From: Oryzicola mucosus
Lineage (GTDB): Bacteria > Pseudomonadota > Alphaproteobacteria > Rhizobiales > Rhizobiaceae
DNA: 64,000 nt
Assembly (NCBI RefSeq): GCF_014534685.1
Contig: NZ_JACVVX010000001.1
Span: 1,132,501-1,196,500 of the forward strand
Direction of reading: 5' to 3'
Shown: positions 18,945 through 27,233 of the stretch, piece after piece
How the letters are laid out: every line of letters begins with the position of its first letter
How positions within the stretch are numbered: the stretch's first letter is position 1
Translations under genes and position numbers: made by a program
The notes under the pieces: model-generated
Databases searched by the model: none
What the model was told of the DNA's origin: nothing
Seen by the model: the letters and a program-made list of their open reading frames with translations, nothing else

Positions 18945-19775
18945 ATGTTCAAATTTTCGACCCTCTCCGCTCTTACGTTGCTGCCGCTGACTTTCGCCTC
19001 GCCGCTCCTGGCGCAGGCCGACACTGATGGGCCGGTGCCCTTTGCCGGCGGCGAACTGACGATCACCGAAAACGCCGACATGGAAAAGATCCTTGCCTTC
19101 AACGGCAAGGAACTGCTGCGCAACTACATGCTGTTTTATGACGGCACGGTCGAGGTGCAGGATATGCCCGTCGCGCTGTTTCAGGCGGGCGAGGGCGGCA
19201 ATGCCTGCGGTCCGCAGACGGTGATCGTCTGGAAGCCCGAGGGTGGCGAGGTCCAGTCGGTGCTTGCTGGCGACGATTGCGGGTCGCCCCCGCCCGCGGT
19301 GACGGACGACAGCATCTATTTCGTTCCCTACCTGCTCCCGGGCACCACCTCCGATGTGCAGGTGTGGTCGCCGGACGAGGGCCTGCGCGTGGCCGGCTCG
19401 ATGCGCTTCGTGCCGCAACCCGATACGGGCTGGACAGACCTCGAGCCTGAAAGCATCGACCATATCATCGACGCCTTCGACAATGGCGGGATTTACACGG
19501 CGGCCACCGGGCTTTTGGGCGACGACATGGACGATGTCGTGTCGAGCCTGGTCGTCGGCAGCGAGCCAGAGCGCCTGCCCTCGGGCGTCTTCTATGCCAC
19601 CGGCTGCGTGCCGCATGCTTGCGGCGTTTCGGATGGTTTCATGGCCGTCGATCCGAAGGCGCAAAAGCTCTATTTTGCCCAGCAGACCGATGCGGAGCCG
19701 AAGACCTGGCCGGACCTCTCGGGATGGCCGGCGGATATCCGCGATGCGATGGAAAAGGGGCTGGCGAAGAAGTAG
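18945..19775 (+). CDS. Hypothetical periplasmic protein
   Basis: The 276-residue protein has a clear signal peptide (MFKFSTLSALTLLPLTFASP, cleavage near LLAQA) and an acidic mature part rich in Asp, Gly and Pro. Four cysteines occur in pairs (NACGPQ with DDCGSP; TGCVPHACGVS) and could form disulfides. I recognise no domain. It begins 32 bases after leuD with a GAGCGGAGAA ribosome binding region, and may be cotranscribed. The mature protein reads like a secreted or periplasmic binding protein, but no function should be assigned. Confidence 0.75.
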   Translation: MFKFSTLSALTLLPLTFASPLLAQADTDGPVPFAGGELTITENADMEKILAFNGKELLRNYMLFYDGTVEVQDMPVALFQAGEGGNACGPQTVIVWKPEGGEVQSVLAGDDCGSPPPAVTDDSIYFVPYLLPGTTSDVQVWSPDEGLRVAGSMRFVPQPDTGWTDLEPESIDHIIDAFDNGGIYTAATGLLGDDMDDVVSSLVVGSEPERLPSGVFYATGCVPHACGVSDGFMAVDPKAQKLYFAQQTDAEPKTWPDLSGWPADIRDAMEKGLAKK

Positions 19776-19793
19776 TGTGCCCGATGCACACCT

Positions 19794-20837
19794 CTATTCG
19801 ACTGAGGTCAGCGTATAGCCTTTTTCACGCAGCAACTCGACGACACCTTCCTGTCCAGGAAGGTGCAGAGCCCCGACAGCAATAAATGCATTTCCGTCTT
19901 CGAGGAACGGAGTCGCCCGGTCCGCCATCGTATGGTTGCGCATAGTGATGATCTTCTGCTCGAAGGCCGCGTAGTCTTCCAAGGACGATTCGCGTTCTGG
20001 CACAGCGACCTTCATGACGGGCATGATCAGGGCTATCCTGCCTTGCAGATACAGTTCGAGCATCGTCTCGTTCATGTCATCCACGAGTGAACCTATTGTC
20101 GCAAGTTCGACCAGTCCTCGCATATGCAAGTCAAAAGGCAACGCCGCGATAGCTTCTATCTGCTCCGCGGCCGTCTCCAGGCCGTCGATCTTTTTACCCT
20201 CGGCTTGCGCCTTTTTAGCCAGCATGATGTCGAGAGGGGCATCCCCCGCTATCATCGCGACCTGACATTTCGGCAAGGAGAAGAGCGAATTGAGTACCCA
20301 GGGCTTCATCTTCTGCACGCTGTAGGGTGGGATGCCGCGTTGCTGCAGAACTGTGCGCAGCACCGTCGCGTCGGCTTCGGACAGGTGCGAAAACAGCGTG
20401 CTTCCATCGGTGAACATTGTCAGTTCCGGGCGGCTGGCCGTCGCTCCAGCCATTTTCCTCGGGTCCAGAATATCCGTTGTCTCAATCACCACGGTGCCTG
20501 CGCCATTGAAGGCCTGCAGGACGCTTTCGGGCAGATCGAGGATGCGGGGATCCGCGACATGCATCGTGCCCATCAGCCACGACGGTTCAATGCCTGCCTT
20601 TTCGATTTTCCACAAACGGCCTTGCCCGTTGGGCGTCGCCGCGGCCTCAGCTTCTGCCTTTGCCAGCAGATCAGGCTTCGTGTTCCCAAGCTCTTCCACG
20701 AAGTTCTTGCCGGTGCATGCCAGCGCTTCCTGCGCCTGGGCGCCGCTCGCGCCCAGAAGGCTCAACACGATGCTCACCAGGAAAAGTGTATTCAGTCCGG
20801 CAAGCAGCTTTAGCGGTCGGTAAGGTGTGGCGTTCAT
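19794..20837 (-). CDS. TraB/GumN family protein
   Basis: The 347-residue exported protein has an N-terminal signal or anchor (KLLAGLNTLFLVSIVLSLLG) and a GumN/TraB/PrgY domain: SWLMGTMHVADPRILDLPES near residue 85 (the conserved GTxH), a central region, and a C-terminal NAFIAVGALHLPGQEGVVEL with the conserved GALHLPG repeat. The two GxxH motifs resemble metal-binding sites of Tiki-like metalloproteases, to which the fold is related (inference). The ATG at 20837 lies 24 bases after xerC, so the two are likely cotranscribed. Confidence 0.9.
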   Translation of the reverse strand: MNATPYRPLKLLAGLNTLFLVSIVLSLLGASGAQAQEALACTGKNFVEELGNTKPDLLAKAEAEAAATPNGQGRLWKIEKAGIEPSWLMGTMHVADPRILDLPESVLQAFNGAGTVVIETTDILDPRKMAGATASRPELTMFTDGSTLFSHLSEADATVLRTVLQQRGIPPYSVQKMKPWVLNSLFSLPKCQVAMIAGDAPLDIMLAKKAQAEGKKIDGLETAAEQIEAIAALPFDLHMRGLVELATIGSLVDDMNETMLELYLQGRIALIMPVMKVAVPERESSLEDYAAFEQKIITMRNHTMADRATPFLEDGNAFIAVGALHLPGQEGVVELLREKGYTLTSVE

Positions 20838-20861
20838 GTCAGAATCCGTCGGCAATAAGGA

Positions 20862-21797
20862 TCAGGCGCGGGGATGCGCGGCTTCGTAAATGTCGAGCAG
20901 ACGCGCTGTGTCGACGCCGGTGTAAATCTGCGTGGTCGAAAGGCTGGCGTGGCCCAAAAGCTCCTGGATCGTGCGCAGATCCCCGCCACGCCCCAACAAA
21001 TGGGTGGCGAAGGAATGGCGCAGCGCGTGCGGCGTCGCCGTATCCGGCAGGTTCAGCGCCGAGCGCATCTTGCACATTTCGCGCTGGATGATCGCAGGGT
21101 TGAGCTGGCCGCCCTTGGCGCCGACGAATAGCGGCCCGTTCGCGGCAAGCGCGTAAGGGCACAGGCGCTTGTATTCGGCGACGGCCTTGGCGGCGATGGG
21201 CAGCACCGGCACCAGCCGGGTCTTGCCGCCCTTGCCGGTGATGCGCAGCACGCGGTCGTCCTCCATGAGGTCGCCGGCCTTTAGCCCGAGCGCTTCCGAA
21301 ATGCGCAATCCCGAGCCGTAGAGCAGCACCAGGACGGCGGCGTTGCGCGCGGCTATCCAAGGCTCATCGACCAGTTGTTCGCCTGCGGAGACCACCCGTC
21401 TGGCGTCTGCCGCGGTCAATGGCTTGGGCAGCGACTTCGGTTGTTTCGGCGCGCGCAGCGCCGTGGCTCCCGCGGCATTGACCAGACCCTGGCGTTCAAG
21501 GAAGCGCAGCAGCGAGCGCACGCCTGCCAGACCGCGCCCCAACGTCCTGGCTCCGGCACCCGCCGACCGTCGTGTAGCCAGGAAGCCGCGCAGATCGGCC
21601 GGGCGCAGGTCCTTGATGTCGGCAATGCCCGGTGCGCCGCCATTATGGCCGGTCATGAACTGCAGGAACTGGCGCGTGTCGCGCTCATAGGCGTCGACGG
21701 TCAGCGGCGACAGACGACGCTCGCCGGCGAGCGATTTGAGCCAGCTTTCGCGGGCTGCCTGCAGATCGGGTTTTGCGGCGATGAGAAATTCCTGCAT
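20862..21797 (-). CDS. xerC: Tyrosine recombinase XerC
   Basis: The 311-residue site-specific recombinase has an N-terminal SAM-like DNA-binding domain (SPLTVDAYERDTRQFLQFM) and a catalytic domain with the full RKHRH-Y set: Arg in YGSGLRISEALGL, Lys in GKGGKTRLVPV, HALRHSFATHLL, LGHASLSTTQIYT and the nucleophilic Tyr in that last motif. With XerD (54379-55290) it should resolve chromosome dimers at dif. The start MQEFLIAA at 21797 fits the family. It is divergent from rimM. Confidence 0.92.
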   Translation of the reverse strand: MQEFLIAAKPDLQAARESWLKSLAGERRLSPLTVDAYERDTRQFLQFMTGHNGGAPGIADIKDLRPADLRGFLATRRSAGAGARTLGRGLAGVRSLLRFLERQGLVNAAGATALRAPKQPKSLPKPLTAADARRVVSAGEQLVDEPWIAARNAAVLVLLYGSGLRISEALGLKAGDLMEDDRVLRITGKGGKTRLVPVLPIAAKAVAEYKRLCPYALAANGPLFVGAKGGQLNPAIIQREMCKMRSALNLPDTATPHALRHSFATHLLGRGGDLRTIQELLGHASLSTTQIYTGVDTARLLDIYEAAHPRA

Positions 21798-21838
21798 TGG
21801 CAGCAAGGGTCCGATTGGAATAAGGCATTTCTATTATA

Positions 21839-21854
21839 AGTCAGTGTTGACTGA
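21839..21854. promoter_or_regulatory. Short inverted repeat in the xerC/rimM divergent region
   Basis: TCAGT-GTTG-ACTGA (21841-21854) overlaps AGTCA-GTGT-TGACT, in an 87-base divergent region that must drive xerC (minus) and rimM (plus). The TTGACT inside it could be a -35 element for rimM. It could be an operator or chance. Confidence 0.3.
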
Positions 21855-21884
21855 TCGAAGTTAGCAACCGGTGAACCGTTCTCA

Positions 21885-22454
21885 ATGCCCAAACTGCAAA
21901 ATCCCATCCAGATGGCCGTGATCGGCGCCGCCCATGGCATCAAGGGCGAGGTGCGGGTGAAGACTTTCACCGGGGATCCGCTGTCGCTCGGCGACTATGG
22001 TCCGCTCTACAGCCGCGACGGCCGCGCCTTCGAGATTGCCGCGATACGCCCGGCCAAGGAGGTCGTGGTGGTCCGCTTCAAGGGATTGAGCGACCGCAAC
22101 GCAGCCGAAGCGCTGGCCGGCACCGATCTGTTCATCGACCGCTCGGCCTTGCCGGACGATGGCGAGGAGGGCGAGTTCTACCACGCCGATCTGATCGGGC
22201 TCGCGGTGCGGGACGAGATGGACGCTGTTGTCGGCAAGGTGACGGCCGTGCAGAATTTCGGCGGCGGCGACATTCTCGAAATCGTTTTCCAGGGCCGCAA
22301 AGGCGTATTGATCCCGTTCACCGAGGCTGCCGTGCCAATGGTGGAGGTCGCCGGCGGGTTCATCCGCATCGATCCGGTCGCAGCAGGCCTTATCGATGAC
22401 GGCGAGGACGAAGACGCGCCGGATCGCCCTTCGCCGCGCGGCGAGCAAGGCTGA
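21885..22454 (+). CDS. rimM: Ribosome maturation factor RimM
   Basis: RimM (189 residues) binds ribosomal protein S19 and helps 30S head maturation. The N-terminal RimM domain has [20 protein letters not shown]; the PRC-barrel domain includes [20 protein letters not shown] and [14 protein letters not shown]. The acidic C-terminal tail ([19 protein letters not shown]) is longer than in enterobacteria. The stop overlaps the trmD start by one base (TGATG). rpsP, which usually precedes rimM, is not upstream here. Confidence 0.97.
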   Translation: MPKLQNPIQMAVIGAAHGIKGEVRVKTFTGDPLSLGDYGPLYSRDGRAFEIAAIRPAKEVVVVRFKGLSDRNAAEALAGTDLFIDRSALPDDGEEGEFYHADLIGLAVRDEMDAVVGKVTAVQNFGGGDILEIVFQGRKGVLIPFTEAAVPMVEVAGGFIRIDPVAAGLIDDGEDEDAPDRPSPRGEQG

Positions 22455-23152
22455 TGTTCAGGGCGACGGTCCTCACGCTCTATCCCGAAATGTTTCCCGG
22501 CGCGCTCGGCCTTTCGCTTGCGGGCCGGGCGCTCGAGGCGGGGTCGTGGTCGCTCGATGCGGTGCAGATCCGTGATTTCGCCACTGACCGACATCGCACG
22601 GTCGACGATACGCCGGCGGGCGGCGGTGCCGGGATGGTGCTGCGCGCCGATATTCTGGCAAAAGCCATCGACCATGCCTCACCCGAGGGCGACGGCAGGC
22701 CGCGCCTTTTGATGAGCCCGCGCGGAAAGCCGCTGAACCAGGAGCGCGTGCGCGAACTCGCCGCCGGGCCGGGTGCGGTGATTCTGTGCGGGCGCTTCGA
22801 AGGGGTGGATCAGCGTCTCATTGAGTCCCGCGGTCTTGAAGAGGTCTCGATCGGCGATTTTATCCTGTCGGGCGGCGAGCCCGCGGCCCTGGTGCTGCTC
22901 GATGCCGTCGTGCGTCTTTTGCCGGGGGTTATGGGCAATCAGGTTTCGGGCGATGAGGAAAGTTTCGAGAACGGGTTGCTCGAACATCCGCACTACACGC
23001 GGCCACAACTGTTTGAGGACATGCCTATCCCCGAAATCCTGACATCGGGCAACCATGCGAAAATCGCTGCCTGGCGGCACGAGCGCGCGCTTGAACTGAC
23101 CGCCGAGCGCCGGCCCGATCTTATCGCGAAGCGTCAGCCGCGCCAGAAATAA
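22454..23152 (+). CDS. trmD: tRNA (guanine-N1-)-methyltransferase TrmD
   Basis: TrmD (232 residues) methylates G37 of tRNAs next to the anticodon and prevents frameshifting. The SPOUT trefoil-knot motifs are visible: [18 protein letters not shown] near residue 56, [15 protein letters not shown] near 112 and [20 protein letters not shown] near 132, followed by GVMGN and the C-terminal DNA-like helix domain. It is coupled to rimM. Its last 19 bases overlap the convergent TauE gene. Confidence 0.97.
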   Translation: MFRATVLTLYPEMFPGALGLSLAGRALEAGSWSLDAVQIRDFATDRHRTVDDTPAGGGAGMVLRADILAKAIDHASPEGDGRPRLLMSPRGKPLNQERVRELAAGPGAVILCGRFEGVDQRLIESRGLEEVSIGDFILSGGEPAALVLLDAVVRLLPGVMGNQVSGDEESFENGLLEHPHYTRPQLFEDMPIPEILTSGNHAKIAAWRHERALELTAERRPDLIAKRQPRQK

Positions 23153-23889
23153 TAGCCGGCCAGAAGCACGCCGACGGCGATGACGAAGCCGCGTACGATA
23201 CCTTGCGGGACGCGGCGCGCTATCCATACACCGGCATAGCCGCCAAGCCCGGCGCCCGGAACCAGGCATGCGGCATGCAGCCATGCAACCACGCCGCCCG
23301 AAGCGAAGACGGCGATGGCGACAGCGGCGATGACGATGGACAGCAGGCATTTGAGCGCGTTGATGCGGTGATAGTCGCCGCCTTCGGTCAGGCTGAGCGT
23401 CGCCAGCATCATCACGCCCATGCCGGCGCCAAAAAAGCCGCCATAGACCGACGTGATAAGCTGGGTGAGGCCGCCCGCCAAAGATGGTGTATCGCGCCGT
23501 GCCGGCATGGCGGTCCGCTTTGGCCGCAACCAGGGGCCTGCGGCGAAAATACCGGTCGCAGCCAAAAGCAGCCACGGGACGATCGCGCTGAAGGAGGCGT
23601 TGTCGAGCGAGATCAGCACAAACGCTCCCGCCAGGGTACCTATGCCGGAAAGGATGCACAGGATGATGGCACTGCGGCCCATGGCGCGTATGTCGTCGCG
23701 ATAGGCGTGGCTGGAGGTGATGTAGCCGGGAAACTGCGCGATGGCGGAGGTGGCATTGGCCGAGATGGGCGGTACGCCTGCGAGTGTCAGCACCCCGAAT
23801 ACCAGAAACGTGCCGCCGCCGGCAATCGCATTGACGGCACCCGACAGGAAGCCCGCGCCGAACAGAAGCGCAGCAAAGAAAAATGTCAC
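23134..23889 (-). CDS. TauE/SafE family sulfite/sulfonate exporter
   Basis: The 251-residue protein has eight predicted membrane segments in two repeats, with the family features [20 protein letters not shown] at the N-terminus and [20 protein letters not shown] in the second half. TauE/SafE proteins export sulfite, sulfoacetate or related organic anions. The start is a GTG at 23889 with GGAGGAG six bases upstream. The gene is inserted on the minus strand between trmD and rplS, genes that are usually contiguous. Confidence 0.9.
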   Translation of the reverse strand: MTFFFAALLFGAGFLSGAVNAIAGGGTFLVFGVLTLAGVPPISANATSAIAQFPGYITSSHAYRDDIRAMGRSAIILCILSGIGTLAGAFVLISLDNASFSAIVPWLLLAATGIFAAGPWLRPKRTAMPARRDTPSLAGGLTQLITSVYGGFFGAGMGVMMLATLSLTEGGDYHRINALKCLLSIVIAAVAIAVFASGGVVAWLHAACLVPGAGLGGYAGVWIARRVPQGIVRGFVIAVGVLLAGYYFWRG

Positions 23890-24196
23890 CGCGTCTCCTC
23901 CCGATGCAAGTCTTTGCTGTAGATGATTTGGGTCTTTGCCGGCAAGGTGTGCAATTGATGCAAAAGCGCCCGCTTTGGCCGAAATAACATGGCCCGGCAG
24001 TTGAAAGAGGCAGCAAAAACCTGTATGTGGCCGCGCAACTGGTCGAAGGTTCGTCCGGTCCCGTCAACAAGGACGGTGTAGTCGCCCCTGCTTTTTCGAG
24101 TGTGAACGAGAGAAGGCATAGCCGCGCGGTCGATGGAACTGCAAGGCGAGCGCCGGGCGCTCTGGCTGTCGGAAGAACAAGAAGAGGATACCTGAT
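23890..24196 (+). other. Intergenic region and leader upstream of rplS
   Basis: This 307-base divergent stretch lies between the TauE gene and rplS. It should contain the rplS promoter and perhaps a leader RNA. The last 20 bases contain AAGAAGAGGA, the L19 ribosome binding site. I see no convincing ORF, riboswitch or terminator in it. Confidence 0.4.
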
Positions 24197-24733
24197 ATGG
24201 ATATTATCCGTCAGCTCGAGGCCGAACAGGCCGCCAAGATCGAAGCCAAGCGTACGCTTCCCGAATTCCAGGCCGGCGATACCGTCCGCGTCATGGTTCG
24301 CGTTACGGAAGGCAGCCGTACCCGCGTGCAGGCCTATGAAGGCGTCGTCATTGCGCGCGCAGGCGCCGGCTTCCAGGAAAACTTCACCGTTCGCAAGATC
24401 TCCTACGGCGAAGGCGTGGAGCGCGTTTTCCCGATCTACTCGCCGATGATCGAGGGCGTCGAGATCGTCCGCCGCGGTAAGGTCCGCCGCGCCAAGCTGT
24501 ACTATCTGCGCGATCGTCGCGGCAAGTCGGCTCGCATCACCGAGAACACCAGCGTTCGCGCCCGCAAGCTCAACGATGCCGAGCGCGAAGCGCTGAACGC
24601 CGAGAAGGCCCGCATCGAGGCTGAGAAGGTCGCAGCCGCCCAGGCTCTCGCAGCCGAGAAGGCCGCGCAGGAAGCCGCCGAGAAGCAGGCTGCCGCTGAT
24701 GCCGCAGCCGCCGAGACCGCAGCCGCCGAATAA
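24197..24733 (+). CDS. rplS: 50S ribosomal protein L19 with extended C-terminal tail
   Basis: The first 125 residues are a normal L19 ([55 protein letters not shown]). They are followed by about 50 residues rich in Ala, Glu and Lys ([20 protein letters not shown] onward), giving 178 residues instead of the usual 115-120. The tail should be a charged helix on the ribosome surface and is seen in rhizobial L19. Codon use is highly biased to C-ending codons, as expected for a highly expressed gene. A strong terminator follows. Confidence 0.97.
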   Translation: MDIIRQLEAEQAAKIEAKRTLPEFQAGDTVRVMVRVTEGSRTRVQAYEGVVIARAGAGFQENFTVRKISYGEGVERVFPIYSPMIEGVEIVRRGKVRRAKLYYLRDRRGKSARITENTSVRARKLNDAEREALNAEKARIEAEKVAAAQALAAEKAAQEAAEKQAAADAAAAETAAAE

Positions 24734-24760
24734 GACTTCGCCCATCGGGCTGGATTACCG

Positions 24761-24795
24761 AAAACCCCGCCGCTTTGCGGCGGGGTTTTTTGTTT
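24761..24795 (+). terminator. Rho-independent terminator of rplS
   Basis: A 13-base-pair stem (AAAACCCCGCCGC / GCGGCGGGGTTTT) with a three-base loop continues into TTTTTTGTTTG, 27 bases after the rplS stop. Confidence 0.93.
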
Positions 24796-24905
24796 GTCAT
24801 GGCGTATGCCTATCTGGACAGGCGACCGGCAGTCGTGCCGGCTGGGACCGGCAACTCGACGACCTTCCAAGCTTCGACGGACTTCCGGCCTGATCGTTTC
24901 CGCAA

Positions 24906-24939
24906 CAAAAAACCCCGGCGCCAAGGAGCCGGGGTTTTT
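24906..24939 (-). terminator. Rho-independent terminator of rpmE
   Basis: The stem AACCCCGGC / GCCGGGGTT has an eight-base loop; on the minus strand it is followed by a run of six T. It lies 38 bases after the rpmE stop. Confidence 0.9.
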
Positions 24940-24976
24940 GGAACTGGAAAACGAAGCGTCTTCTGGACAGCGGCCG

Positions 24977-25198
24977 TTAGATGCCGAGGCCTTCGTAGCG
25001 CTTCTTGAACTTCGACAGACGGCCGCCGCGATCGAGCAGGGTCTGCGTGCCGCCGGTCCAGGCCGGGTGCGTGGTCGGGTCGATGTCGAGGTTCATCGTG
25101 TCGCCTTCCTTGCCCCAGGTCGAGCGGGTCTGGTACTCGGTACCATCGGTCATGACGATCTTGATGGTGTGGTAGTCGGGATGGATGCTGGTCTTCAT
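24977..25198 (-). CDS. rpmE: 50S ribosomal protein L31, zinc-independent form
   Basis: L31 of 73 residues: [40 protein letters not shown] and [20 protein letters not shown]. It contains no cysteine, so it is the C-minus form that does not bind zinc. The ATG at 25198 is the family start; a longer frame of 138 codons upstream overlaps the promoter of the divergent ABC gene. It is divergent from the ABC exporter. Confidence 0.96.
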   Translation of the reverse strand: MKTSIHPDYHTIKIVMTDGTEYQTRSTWGKEGDTMNLDIDPTTHPAWTGGTQTLLDRGGRLSKFKKRYEGLGI

Positions 25199-25386
25199 CG
25201 GTTTGTTCCTGGCGTTAGCGGCGAGCCCGCGTGCAGGAAGCCTGCGGCGATGCGCCTCTTTCGAAAACTCGAAGCCGCAGCTAGAAAGCCACGGCTTCTG
25301 AAACGGTCGGCGAGGCCTATACATCAGCCGAACTTGAATCACAAGGCCGCAGCGGGCATTTAGCCCAGGCAGGCCGAGGAACGAAT

Positions 25387-27192
25387 ATGGCATCGACAGC
25401 GGCAGACGATACGGAAACGCGGCGGCGTTCGCTGCGGCCGCTCTGGCGCCTTGCGCCGTATCTCGGGAAATATCCCAAGCTCGTGGCCGGCGCGCTCGCC
25501 GCGCTCGTTCTGGCCGCCGTCACCACGCTGACCTTGCCGCTCGCCGTGCGACGCATGATCGACCACGGCTTCTCCGGCGCCGATTCTGCCTTCATCGCGA
25601 ACTACTTCCTGATGCTGGTCGCCATAGCGGCAATCCTGGCCCTGGCGTCCGCTCTTCGCTATTACTTCGTGATAACCCTGGGAGAGCGCATCGTCGCCGA
25701 TCTGCGCGGCGACGTGTTTGCCCATGTCACGCGACTGTCGCCTTCCTTTTTCGACACGGCACAATCCGGCGAGATCGTCTCCCGGCTGACGGCGGACACC
25801 ACGCAGATCAAATCCACCGTCGGTGCGACCGCGTCCGTCGCATTGCGCAATATCATCCTGACACTCGGCGCGCTGGCGATGATGGTGGTCACCAGCCCTA
25901 AACTGTCGGGGCTGGTTATTGCGGCAATCCCCCTCATCGTGCTGCCGCTGGTGGCTTTCGGCCGCTCGGTGCGGCGCCGGTCGCGGCTGGCGCAGGATAC
26001 GCTGGCGGCGGCGACCGCCTATGCCTCGGAACAGATCGGCGCCGTGCGCACGCTACAGTCCTTCACCAACGAGGCACTGGTGACGCGGCATTTCCTGGGC
26101 AATGTCGAGACCGCTTTCCAGGCGGCGCGCCAGTCCATCGTCGCGCGCTCGTTCCTGACCTTCGTGGCGATCTTCATCATCTTCGGCTCGGTGGTCGCCG
26201 TCTTGTGGTTCGGCTCGCGCGATGTGCTTTCAGGCGCCATCTCGCCGGGAACGCTGAGCCAGTTCCTGCTCTATTCGGTGTTCGCGGCCGGCGCGCTTGG
26301 TGCTTTGTCGGAAGTCTGGGGCGAACTCAGCCAGGCTGCGGGCGCTGCCGAGCGCATCAGCGAGCTTCTGGCAGAACAGCCCGCCATCGCCTCGCCGGCC
26401 AAGCCGGTGGCGCTGCCGGTGCCCGCACGGGGCGCTGTGACCTTCGACGGTGTCAGCTTCTCCTATCCGGTGAGACCCGACAGGGCCGCGGTCCGCAATC
26501 TCAGCTTCTCCGTAGAGCCCGGCCAGACGGTCGCCATCGTCGGCCCTTCCGGCTCGGGCAAGAGCACCACGTTCTCGCTGCTGCTGCGCTTTTACGATCC
26601 CGAGACGGGCACGGTCAGCATTGATGGCGTCGACATCCGCAAGGCTTCGCTGGAGGCGGTTCGCCGCAGCATCGCCATCGTGCCGCAAGACGTGACCATC
26701 TTTGCCGCCACTGTGCGTGAAAACATCGGCTTCGGCCGCCCCGGCGCATCCGATGCCGAAGTGGAGGCGGCGGCCATGGCTGCCTATGCCGACGGCTTCA
26801 TCCGCAATCTCGCAGACGGTTACGACACCCAAGTCGGCGAGCGCGGCGTCATGCTGTCGGGAGGCCAGAGACAGCGTATCGCCATTGCCCGCGCAATCCT
26901 GCGCGATGCCCCGATCCTGCTGCTGGACGAGGCGACATCGGCGCTCGACGCTGAAAGCGAGACGCTGGTGCAGGCAGCGCTCGAGCGGCTGATGCAGGAC
27001 CGCACCACGATCGTCATCGCCCACCGCCTCGCGACCGTGCTCAAGGCTGACCGCATCCTGGTGCTGGCCGATGGCGAGATCGTCGAGGACGGTACGCATC
27101 AGAGCCTGGTCGCTCGAAACGGCGTCTATGCGCGCCTTGCGAAGCTGCAGTTCGAGCACGGCGCCCATGCGTTCAGGGGAGCGGCGGAGTAA
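25387..27192 (+). CDS. ABC transporter, fused permease and ATPase (MsbA/LmrA type exporter)
   Basis: The 601-residue half-transporter has a six-helix type I exporter domain (about residues 25-320; [20 protein letters not shown]) and a C-terminal ATPase with Walker [11 protein letters not shown] at 385-394, signature [16 protein letters not shown] near 495, Walker [13 protein letters not shown] near 512 and H-loop VIAHRLATV. It should act as a homodimer at the inner membrane, exporting lipids or drugs. In this family, members of this length in Rhizobiales are common and of unknown substrate. The gene is monocistronic. Confidence 0.94.
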   Translation: MASTAADDTETRRRSLRPLWRLAPYLGKYPKLVAGALAALVLAAVTTLTLPLAVRRMIDHGFSGADSAFIANYFLMLVAIAAILALASALRYYFVITLGERIVADLRGDVFAHVTRLSPSFFDTAQSGEIVSRLTADTTQIKSTVGATASVALRNIILTLGALAMMVVTSPKLSGLVIAAIPLIVLPLVAFGRSVRRRSRLAQDTLAAATAYASEQIGAVRTLQSFTNEALVTRHFLGNVETAFQAARQSIVARSFLTFVAIFIIFGSVVAVLWFGSRDVLSGAISPGTLSQFLLYSVFAAGALGALSEVWGELSQAAGAAERISELLAEQPAIASPAKPVALPVPARGAVTFDGVSFSYPVRPDRAAVRNLSFSVEPGQTVAIVGPSGSGKSTTFSLLLRFYDPETGTVSIDGVDIRKASLEAVRRSIAIVPQDVTIFAATVRENIGFGRPGASDAEVEAAAMAAYADGFIRNLADGYDTQVGERGVMLSGGQRQRIAIARAILRDAPILLLDEATSALDAESETLVQAALERLMQDRTTIVIAHRLATVLKADRILVLADGEIVEDGTHQSLVARNGVYARLAKLQFEHGAHAFRGAAE

Positions 27193-27222
27193 CGCCAGAC
27201 GGGTCGGCGATGCCGTCTGGCG
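27193..27222. terminator. Bidirectional hairpin between convergent genes
   Basis: A perfect 10-base-pair stem (CGCCAGACGG / CCGTCTGGCG) sits directly after the ABC exporter stop and 11 bases before the 3' end of the minus-strand DUF3857 gene. The T-tract is short (CGTTTA), so termination may be weak. Confidence 0.55.
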
Positions 27223-27233
27223 CGTTTAGGCAC

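Noticed and set aside
22679-24745. Long minus-strand frame of 688 codons opposite trmD and rplS
   Set aside because: It reads antisense to two highly conserved genes and has no recognisable domain; it is a GC-skew shadow.
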